From Ahaetulla prasina (lineage: Eukaryota; Chordata; Lepidosauria; Squamata; Colubridae): a stretch of 64,000 nucleotides of DNA. Below, one piece after another: positions 55,721 through 64,000 of this stretch (the stretch's first letter is position 1; each line of letters opens with the position of its first letter). The stretch lies in assembly GCF_028640845.1 (NCBI RefSeq), contig NC_080540.1, forward strand, positions 167,653,752 through 167,717,751. Reading direction: 5' to 3'. The position numbers and the translations under genes were made by a program. The notes beneath the pieces were generated by a model. The model worked only from the letters and a program-made list of their open reading frames with translations, was not told the origin of the DNA and did no database searches.

Positions 55721-56754
55721 TGTGGGTGTTTCAGTGTTGCTGGGCTACTGCTATGGTCATGTGATCCTCATTTGCAACATTCTATGACAGTTTTCCAGCC
55801 ACTCTTGCAATCCCTCACTCTCTCCACCACCCAGCAGCAGCCACTTACCTGCCTTCTGAGAAGGAAAGGGAAGGGAGAAAGGGAAAAGAAGGGAAAGAGA
55901 AAGGGAAAGAGGGGAATAGGAAGGGAGGGAGTGAGGAACGCTGGTGCATCCTTCCTATCCCATACTGCTTCCTTCCAACCCATGCTGCCCTCCCAGCATA
56001 CATCTTCTCTTGAACATACCCATGGCATGTACCTTCCCCCATCCATTTCACACACACCCTACAAATCTCCCCCAACCCACACAAAATCTCTTGTCTACTC
56101 CTATGGACTCTTTGTGACCTGTGCCACTTCCCCACGTGTCTTCCCTGACCTTCGCAGCACCTCATGCACAACCCGGCAACCCCCATGCATCCTTCTCGAC
56201 CCACGCCACCCCCCATGCACACTCTCGCCCATGAGATACTGCTTCTGCATTCCTGTGCAGACATTGTGACCCACAAAGCTCATCCATGTGCTCTCCATGA
56301 CTCATGTGACATCTCTCTCAAAGGGAAGATTTTTGAGAGTCCCTGCCAGTTTTCCATGAGGAAACTCAATGGGGAAGCTGGCAGTCAGTCAGAAGTTGCT
56401 CCCACTCCCACGGCTTTTTAACCCGCCCGTAATCATTCTGTTTCTCTGTTTCAGTAAGAAATATCTCTGGAACAATGACTCAAAATGCCATGGATTGTCT
56501 AGTAGTCTTATATTACCATTTGGAAGACTAATGCTTCTATTCTGATTTATGTTGTTCTTGGAATATCCTTATTTTTAAAATGTTCTCTGAATTTATCAAC
56601 ATTTATTCCCCCCCCCTTCTTTACTTCTCCACATACTGTTCATCTTTACCTGCTCTTTATCAGCCTAAGAAAACAAAGCTACAATAGTTAGATCTTTGCC
56701 AACTGCAAATTCACTCAACACACAGACTGACATAAACTTCATCTTCCTAAAATT
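55721..56754. other. No identified feature; includes a purine-rich tract
   Basis: Purine-only run at about 55858-55936. The 165-codon plus frame (55772-56269) and 143-codon minus frame here reflect biased composition, not a recognisable protein. Confidence 0.5.
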
Positions 56755-56905
56755 ATACAGTAATCCAGATTTGCTATTTTCCATTTTTAGTTTTATTATC
56801 TGCATTTCTAATTGTTACTTTCAGTAGTAAAGCAGTGTCACCTGCAGGTCTCAGATTATTAGTGGTTTGACCTCCACTTCTGGTTCCAGTAATCATCATT
56901 TTCAA
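56755..56905 (-). mobile_element. Bov-B LINE reverse transcriptase fragment
   Basis: The minus-strand reading GGQTTNNLRPAGDTALLLKV corresponds to the catalytic region of Bov-B RT. The metal-binding box reads PAGD rather than YADD, so it is dead. Confidence 0.6.
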
Positions 56906-57499
56906 GGCAGTGTGGGTGGAAAAAATAATCACATTCACACTGTGCTATCTTGTAAGCCTTGCTCCTTTTGTGCATGCTTCATCACAATAACTCTTTCCAC
57001 AGGCCTTGACTTAGGTTGATAGGAGGGGATGCTGTTGTCACTGTTATCTCTGTGAGGGAGAAAGAGAGTTGTTTTCTTCAGAAGACGCTGTCTTTTGGGA
57101 TCCTATTTCCATTTTTCTCGGTTTTTAGTCACGTTAAACCAGAATCATTGGAATTATGTAGTCTAGAAATTTGAAATATGTAAAATAAAGTATAAAGATT
57201 CCGCAAAAGAATTATCAAATAGTTTAGCATAGCCATTAACCTTAATATGTTCACATACTGGTCCAATATATACAAAGTTCTTGCTGTAATCAGTGAGGTA
57301 AACTCCCATCCTGCAATAGCTTTTCTTTTGCTTATAATTTTATGTCAGCTATTTTAGCCTTTTGCCTCTTTACTTGGCATTACTCTTTCCATGTATGATT
57401 ATTTTTCTTTGTAAAATCCTAAGGAACATTTTACTGCTATGAGGAACCTGACTATTTTTTTAACGCATTTTGACATTTCAGAATCTCAAAGCGACATGA
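56906..57499. other. No identified feature
   Basis: AT-rich; no frame or repeat recognised. Confidence 0.5.
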
Positions 57500-58145
57500 T
57501 CTTATTCCATATCAAAATACGGATAATTTGGATCCTTGTCTAGTATTTCATTATGCAAAGAGATTATTGGAATGGGCATATTGGAAGGTAATGCCTCACT
57601 GAGTGTGAACAGGATATTTCCTTCTTTATAGAAGGCAACGGTTAGAACTCTGCTCATGAAGCCCATCTTTGATCCCTTGCTGATGGGACAATTATAATCC
57701 AACATCCCATAGTTGGGGGGGAAAAAAGAAGAAAATGTAGTGGCTAATCAGCTTTAGGTAATCTTGGAAGAAGCAGGATCCATTTCAAATTGGCTTAAAG
57801 TAGGCTATAAGGTTGAGATTGCTTTGATTGGCCTGATATAGGACTGAAGGAGGGAATTTTTTTTAGGTCTTTCAGCAGTTTTGACACTATCAGCCATGTT
57901 ATTCTTTTTGGGTTGCCTAAGGGATGTCAGTGGGGTTACTGCATGTTCTCTCAGGTAGATCTCAGATGGTTGTGCTTGATGGCAGTTGCCCTTCCAAACA
58001 GGAACTTTTATAAAGAGTCTATCAGGGTCTAATTCTGGTACCAATACTTTTTTAATATCTACATGAAACACCGAGTGGGGTCATGAATGATTTTTAGTGA
58101 ATTTTATAAATATTCAGACTTGTGTGTATATGATATAATATGATA
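57500..58145 (+). mobile_element. Old L2-like LINE, RT core, part 1
   Basis: Plus-strand readings LDPCLVFHYAKRLLEWAYW, a WDNYNPTSH block, DPFQIGLK, GRSQMVVLDGSCPS and LILVPILF track L2-like RT in order through several frameshifts and stops. Confidence 0.6.
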
Positions 58146-58154
58146 TATGATCTG

Positions 58155-58484
58155 ACAGCAGTGCTCCAATATCGAAGGGGCTGGCACAAAGAAAAGGAGG
58201 TTAACCTATTCTGAAAAGCACCGGAAGGCAGGACAAGAAACAATGGATGAAAACTAATCAAGGAGAGAAGCAACTTAGAACTAAGGGGAAATTTCCTGAC
58301 AGTGAGAACAATTAATCAGTGGAACCACTTGCCTCCAGAAGTTGTGAATGCTCCAACACCGGAAGTTTTTAAGAAGATATTGGATAACTATTTGTCTGAA
58401 GTGGTGTAGGGTTTCCGGCCTAAGCAGGGGGTTGGACTAGAAGACCTCTATGGTCCCTTCTAACTCGGTTATTCCGTTATATAT
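58155..58484 (+). mobile_element. CR1 LINE 3' end inserted in the L2-like LINE
   Basis: Ends gggttggactagaagacctc then tattccgttat. Upstream carries an aattaatcagtggaaccact block equivalent to the TINKWNN region. L2-like sequence lies on both sides. Confidence 0.8.
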
Positions 58485-59245
58485 GGATAATAAATGAGAA
58501 CTGAATCCAGGAAAGTTAGAGGTATTCATTATGAGGAGCTTTGATTTGGAAACAGGATAAATTCTTCTGTGGATTTAAATTAAATTCCTGTGGAATGAAC
58601 AATGGTAATACACGTTGAGAGTGCTTGCCAGCTGTGACTAATACAGCAAGTAATTCCATTCCCTGAAGAAAACGATCTAAAAATGACTTCCAGACTGGAC
58701 TACTGCAATGTATTCTATTTAGGGCCGCCTTTGTAAAATAGTTGGAAGTTATATAGTTAGCTCAGAATATGGTTAGATTCGTCTCCAGAGATTATATTAC
58801 TCCTGCTCTCAAATATTGCCATGAGCTGCTCATAGCTTCCTGGGCAAGATATAAATGCTAACTGTCATGTTTAAAACCCAGTATGGCTTAGACTAAGGTT
58901 AGCTAAGGACAATGTTCCTTTGTATGATCCTCACTGTTTGTTCATAAAAGCTTCATCTTTGGGTACCACCCCGTCATCAGGTGATAACTGGGATGTCTCA
59001 GCTCTTACTTTTCAGCATTCCTTCTTACATATGGAAGGCTTTCAGGAGATATCAGGGTGGGGTGTGCATAAGAAGAGTAAAAAAAGGCTCCCCCACAACC
59101 CAGCAATGAAAGCCTTGCCCCTCTTTTTAGGTGAGTCACACACGCAGAGCATCTTAGGAACCTTCAAACTCATCTTTTCCGTCCAGATTCTAATGCTGTC
59201 AGTTGCCTTTAACGTGACACGCCTATTGATTCCAACCTTTTTGTT
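58485..59245 (+). mobile_element. Old L2-like LINE, part 2
   Basis: Readings MTSRLDYCNVFYLGPPL (58681 on), an ITPALKYCHELL-like block, and FKLIFSVQILMLSVAFN at the ORF end. Continues from 57500-58145 across the CR1. Confidence 0.6.
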
Positions 59246-59324
59246 TTCGTGCTTTGAAAAGTTTTAAATTCTAAGGCGAACCCTCCTGAAACGTTCCGCT
59301 CATAAGGGCTAGCGCTAACAATGT

Positions 59325-59655
59325 GCCTTACTCAAGTTCGGTTATTATTCGGTTCGAAATATGCAGACACAAACTCGATTGCAGAAAAGACGACTTCAGC
59401 AACAGAGTGGTCAATGGCTGGAATGCACTACCTGACTCTGTAGTTTCTTCCCCAAAGCCCCAAAACTTTAACCTTAAACTGTCTACTGTTGAACTCACCC
59501 CATTCCTAAGAGGTTTGTAAAGGGCGTGCATAAGTGCACCTGCGTGCCTTCCATCCCTGTCCTTGTTTACTTACTCTTTTCATGTATCCAAATGATGTTT
59601 ATACTTTTATCTGTTATCTTATATATGATTGACAAAAATAAATAAATAAAAATAA
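59325..59655 (+). mobile_element. Unassigned LINE family, 3' end
   Basis: Frame 59323-59520: DDFSNRVVNGWNALPDSVVS ... FLRGL, then cgtgcataagtgcacctgcg and an (ATAA)n tail. Plus-strand member of the family at 3945, 5363 and 50823. Confidence 0.75.
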
Positions 59656-59874
59656 AAAGCAAATCCTGCCCAGACGTTTGTTTGTTTGTTTTTCGGATCA
59701 AGGAGAATCCCCTTCCGAATTTCTTAAATCCACTAGAAAAAAAGGGAATCCTAAAGCCAAGCTCTACATCAGAGCCTCTCCCCAGCCTCCGAGCCTATCC
59801 CGGCCCTTTCCCTTTTCTCCCTCCATCTCCTCTAAGCAGACTTTTATTTTTTACTTTCACTTCTGATTTCAGTG

Positions 59875-60312
59875 TGACTGTGACAGCAGCCTGGGCCGCT
59901 GCCCCACGCCTCGTTTCCTCTTCCCGCCTCTTGCGGCGCAGATCCCGAAGATACGGAACTCAGCCGAATTCTTGCTTCGAAGAAGAACTGGGACTTGGGA
60001 CTTTACCGAGTGGATTTAAAAAAAACCAACGATCGGCTTTCAGGGAAGACGAAGCTTTTAGGAAGCAACCGAGGGAAGGGACCTCTCTGGCGTAAAAAAA
60101 GGTACGGAAGGGGTGGGAACGACGTTAACTACGGAGGGAGGGTAGGAGCCGATGAGTAGAGGCAATCGACAAAATAGCCAGGAAATTCCGGAGTTCGGCA
60201 ATGGGGTGAAAAACGACAACAGATCCGGACTGCTGGGCAAACTAATTTTTTTAAATAAAAGCGGTCTGTATGTAAGGGAGGGTCGACCTAACAAGAGTAG
60301 TGGAAAATCGTG
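59875..60312 (+). promoter_or_regulatory. CpG-rich, non-repeat block; candidate promoter/first exon
   Basis: CpG density is clearly higher than in surrounding non-LINE sequence (ttgcggcgcagatcccgaag, aaccaacgatcggctttcag, gaacgacgttaactacgg). A consensus-like splice donor, aaaaaag|gtacgg, lies at about 60100. No repeat family is recognised in it. Direction is inferred only from the donor. No start codon with a supported reading follows, so any exon here would be 5' UTR or non-coding. Confidence 0.35.
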
Positions 60313-60424
60313 AAAACGCACACGACTTGAGAACACCCCAAAGAGGGTTGAATCCTGCGTGGGACCTAGCAGTCCCGTTATCCCTTGAATTATACCCTGA
60401 ACTCAAGACAGTTTGTAGCCTATG

Positions 60425-60650
60425 ACTATCATTAAGTGTTGTATCATTAAGTGTTAAATTTGTACCCTATGACTATCATTAAGTGTTGTAAGTGTTGTAC
60501 CTTGATGAAGGTATCTTGTCTTTTTATGTACACTGAGAGCACATGCACCAAGACAAATTCCTTGTATGTCCAATCACACTTGGCCAATTAAAAAAATTCT
60601 ATTCTATTCTATTCTATTCTATTCTATTCTATTCTATTCTATTCTATTCT
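60425..60650 (+). mobile_element. L3/Snake1-like LINE 3' end, (ATTCT)n tail, copy F
   Basis: Contains tgcaccaagacaaattcctt and (ATTCT)n at 60597-60650. A ~40-bp segment with tatgactatcattaagtgtt is repeated near the 5' end (60420-60495). Confidence 0.9.
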
Positions 60651-62738
60651 AACCCAAGACAGTTGAATTCATAATTTGTACTCGTTATGGATTCTTGTGT
60701 GACCCTGCAGTTAAAGTGATAGGCGCTCGCACCCACGTAGATCTAAGTGACGGATTTCAGGAGAGCCCTATTAACCAGTTTGTGGCTGAGCTGTTTTCAA
60801 TTTGATACACGCCCTTACTCATAAACTATCCCTCGAACTCTATAAATTTGATCCGTGCATACCAGTTGCATTGTGCATAACATATTATTCTGGCCTCTGC
60901 ATCATCAGAGGTGTGAAAGTTCATTTATGCGCAGGAATGTTTTGGCTGTACAGAAATGAAAAAGGCCAAGAGTACAAATTAATCCAAAAATCTAGTTGCA
61001 ATATATATGTGTGTGTGTGTGTGGGGGGGTCCTTCTTGTCTAGCTGCCACTGGCAGGCAGGACAAAAGCATTATTTGTAAGAGGGATGTTTCTTGTATGC
61101 ATTCCTACAATTTTGTTCAGAAGAAGCATGAATACTCTCTGGGGGATACCTAGTTTAAAATAAGAAATTCTGATTAAAAACAAAACAAAACATGTATATA
61201 CTTTCTCAGTTTGACAGAGCAACAGCAAGGTAAAGTGAGATGATTAAGTCTGTGAATCCTATGGCAGGTAGACCATGAAGATGCATGGAAAAAATAGGGT
61301 TTTAATTAAAAATGTGTGGTAAAGATGATATTTTTTCCACTATAACAGTAGAGTAGTAGATTATTTGATCCAGATGTTGTACTGAGAGTACAACTCTCAG
61401 AATTTTGAACTAGAATTTCTGTATATTGACTTTTTGAATTCTTTATGATTTCACATAAGACACTTCTAATATAATAGGAGAAATAGGAAATATTACTTCT
61501 TCCTTCATAAAGTATCTTTATTTTGTTGTGTCCTTCTTTGTTTCTCCCCTTTTGCTCTTTTAATACAAATTATTGGGAAAATATGGTAATGGCTGTGAAT
61601 TAACTTAGAGTTCCAAAAAAACTATCAGTTTTAGCGTAAGTATTTATATTGTGTTAATATATATTTGTTTGATCTGGACATAGCTTATGGTACAAGTATC
61701 ACATTATTGAATGTACCGTGACTGAAAATGATACATTAATAAAACTGATCTTGAAAAAGTGTTCTTGTTGCTTTTCACCGCCTTTTCCTTTCCTATAGCA
61801 AATACGTCAAAGTGACATTTTTAAACATTGTTATTACAAAAATGTACATGCTGTCGCATGTAATTAGGTTCCGTCAAATTGCCTTCTTCTTGTATCACGT
61901 TTAAACAAAATATTAAAGTAAATTGTGCATCAGAACTGTTTAATTGAAATGAGGAGTTTATGGGCATTGACGATGTTACCTATTTGGTAATGAAATGTCT
62001 CCAAGCAAACAATCTAGCTCAGATTGCATCAAGGATTCCAGTTATTGGTCACTTTCCATCAAGATCTGTATCGATTTTAATATTCTTTTCTGGAAAAAAA
62101 TGGTATACGAGTTAGTGAGAGAAGTCAAATTGGCTGTGTCTAAATTCAGAATATTTTTCCCAATTGAAGATTGTATTCCATATACTCAAAATATTTAATA
62201 TACATTTTAGCAATTGAACTGTAGTTTATTTATGGAGTAGTAAATCGTACTGAATTTATTTTTGAGAAAGCAGAAATAAGATTACTTCAGTAGATCCTCG
62301 TGTTTCTTGCACTGAACTGTTTTAATGTTGTTTGAGCTACAATTTTGTTAATGGTGGTTTCTTAAATAAAGTTGGTTGAGTTACACATAGCACTAAAACA
62401 TAAAGCACAGTTTACCAGTCACAGTAGATGTATTATCATATTACAGTAATCCCGAAACAAGTAAATCACATTATGATGTGAGAATTCAACTAGAAAGCCA
62501 GCATTCGTTGGCAGATAATTTACACTGATTCCTCAATTTTAGTTTATATATTGATCATATTTGCATAGCCATCAATCTCACATAATGATTATCGGTGAAC
62601 ATAATAAAAGCAGTCCAGATACATAAAGACTATTAAAAAATAACAGCTTTAAATTAAAATAAAAACAAGAAAGAACAAAATGTTGAAAAAGCCTATAAGA
62701 GTTAACAATTCAGTTAACGATCATACAGCCACCTAGCA
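60651..62738. other. Mostly unique AT-rich sequence; two polyadenylation-like sites
   Basis: AATAAA at about 61738 followed by gtgttcttgttgctttt, and AATAAA at about 62364 followed by gttggttgagtt; both have a GT-rich element behind them. (TG)n-G run at 61008-61027. No supported reading frame. Confidence 0.4.
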
Positions 62739-62916
62739 CAAGGGTCACCAACCTTTCGGACCTCAGGGACCACTAAATTCATAATTTTAAATCCTGCGGA
62801 CCACTAATATGATTTTTTTTAAAAAATAAATAGTATTTAGTGCAATATAAAAAAGGCAAATAATTTTTCTGTGGACCACCAAAATTTTCTCACGGACCAC
62901 TGGTTGGTGACAACTG
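62739..62916. mobile_element. Short hAT-type MITE (178 bp)
   Basis: Ends caagggtcaccaacc and ggttggtgacaactg (12-base core matches). Flanks acctagca (62731-62738) and atctagca (62917-62924) agree at 7 of 8. Minimal relative of the 23761 element. Confidence 0.87.
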
Positions 62917-62939
62917 ATCTAGCAAGTTCTTCTCTGCCA

Positions 62940-63575
62940 AGCGATCTCCAAGTCAGGTGACGGAATCATATTTTAAGGGCCTTCTGGAAGGCCAATAGGG
63001 CTGGGCCAGTGTCATCTTCAGCAGAATAATATTTCACAGGAGAGAGGACATGGTAGAAAAGGCTCTCGTTCCAGGTCCCGCATGATAAAATTCCCTGACT
63101 GATGGACTTTCAACATGCTCTCCTGCTAGACATGTTGTACCTGGGGAGAAGTGGCCCATCCAATAATCTGGTCCCATGCCATATATGCAATAGCAATAGC
63201 ACTTAGACTTATATACCGCTTCACAATGCTTTACAGCCCTCTCTAAGCAGGTTTACAGAGTCAGCCTATTGCCCCCAACAATCCGGGTCCTCATTTTACT
63301 CATCGTGGAAGGATGGAAGGCTTGAGACTGGTGAGATTCGATCTGCCAAACTGCTGGCAGCCGGTGATCAGCAGAAGTAGCCTGCAGTACTGCACTCTAA
63401 CCACTGCGCCACCGCAGCTCAATATGGCTTTAATTGGACCCCAAAGCAAAGTGGCAATCAATTTATCTTGCAAAGCAGAGGTGCAACATGTTCAATCCTT
63501 GGACCACATATAACTGCCCACACCTCCGCGTTTTGCACTAGTTGAATCTTTCCCAGTCGTAAGGATTTATGATTC
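62940..63575 (-). mobile_element. Old L2-like LINE 3' ORF region, split by a SINE
   Basis: Blocks agggccttctggaaggccaa, ccccaaagcaaagtggcaat and gttttgcactagttgaatct match the antisense L2-like RT/3' region also present at 14535-15035. The SINE at 63186-63420 separates the two halves. Confidence 0.5.
63186..63420 (-). mobile_element. tRNA-derived SINE
   Basis: Minus strand: head gagctgcggtggcgcagtgg (A box), B-box-like agatcgaatctcacc, body aaaatgaggacccggattgt, end tatataagtctaagtgctat. Same superfamily as 26809-27070 but a different 3' tail. Confidence 0.8.
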
Positions 63576-64000
63576 GAATAAATTGATAATAAAGTTATTC
63601 TCCAATAAGAGGTTTCTGGACACTGGTTCTTTGTACAGGTTATTCTATGTCATGTACCCATTCCTAAATTTTCTGGAAGTGAATAGTTTCTTTGGTTTTC
63701 TTAATAACAAGATCTACTTATTTTTGCACCGTGTGCATCTAGTTCTGTCAACAAAACCATCAATGCATGAGGCAAGTTGTTGATCTATCAGCCCTCTGTT
63801 CAGTGCCAAATATTCTGGGGCATCTCTAGGTCACCATACAGCCTCTATCTGAAGTTCTTTAGCAAAGGGGAATTCACCAAGTCATAAGGAATTCTGTGCC
63901 ATTGATATGTATAGTGTTTCTTAATGTCTAGTCTGAACCTCTTCCTTTGTAATTTTAACCTTGTTAATTCTGGTCCTGTCTCCCAAGACAAGAGAGAATG
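63576..64000. other. No identified feature
   Basis: No frame or repeat recognised up to the window end. Confidence 0.5.

Noticed and set aside
55772..56269. 165-codon plus-strand frame rich in Pro, His, Ser
   Set aside because: Biased composition across a purine tract and C-rich repeats; overlapped by an equally long minus frame; no domain pattern.
57502..57705. Protein-like 67-codon minus-strand frame
   Set aside because: The plus strand of the same bases reads as L2-like reverse transcriptase in the correct motif order (LDPCLVFHYAKRLLEW to the DPFQ block), so the minus frame is a shadow.
213..60650. CRISPR-like regular repeats
   Set aside because: All regular arrays are simple microsatellites or transposon tandem units without unique spacers, in a vertebrate context.

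Overview
This window is repeat-dominated vertebrate genomic DNA, and the repeats point to a squamate reptile, most likely a snake. The evidence is Sauria-type SINEs with a Bov-B tail, Bov-B/RTE fragments, CR1 and L2-like LINEs, L1 elements, and six copies of a CR1-group (L3 / 'Snake1'-like) LINE whose 3' end runs into (AATAG)n or (AGAT)n. LINEs that seed microsatellites this way are known from advanced snakes. I see no convincing host protein-coding gene, tRNA gene, CRISPR array or bacterial-type operon. The species assignment is inference; no organism name can be read from the sequence.

Layout. 0-9.6 kb: L3 3' end, an old L1 fragment split by a hAT element, an L2-like LINE tail, a solo LTR with a 5-bp target duplication, and a decayed retroviral pol remnant broken by two hAT elements. 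9.6-15.8 kb: a 5S-like SINE relic, two tRNA-derived SINEs, a 2.7-kb L3 LINE with an (AGAT)n tail, then L2-like and Bov-B fragments. 15.8-18.7 kb: a complete insertion that has an L1 5' UTR, an open 310-codon ORF1, a 3' UTR and a 12-bp target duplication but no ORF2 (a half-L1). 19-27 kb: CR1 and L2-like fragments and two hAT elements, one carrying an open coiled-coil-coding segment. 27-33.4 kb: an L1 on the minus strand holding an L2-like LINE, with the junction repeated as a nearly identical ~1.05-kb tandem triplication. 33.7-40.6 kb: an old LINE with a restriction-like-endonuclease (R2/R4-type) tail, split by a 5.56-kb near-full-length L1 and an L3 fragment. 41.3-45.6 kb: a near-full-length L2-like LINE with a GC-rich 5' UTR. 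46-48.4 kb: a palindromic element holding a SINE and a 1.97-kb ORF-less poly(A) insertion. 48.4-64 kb: lower repeat density, with an LTR, Sauria SINEs, RTE/Bov-B pieces, an L2-like LINE interrupted by CR1, a CpG-rich non-repeat block near 60 kb that could be a host promoter/first exon, and a short hAT.

The pieces do not form a pathway; they record a layered insertion history. Eight hAT-type elements can be delimited to the base by 8-bp target duplications, four L1-machinery insertions by 12-17-bp duplications, and one LTR by a 5-bp duplication, so relative ages can be read from nesting. Only the two L1-type ORF1s (16499-17431 and the one opening at 35303) remain long and open; every reverse-transcriptase frame carries stops, frameshifts or deletions.
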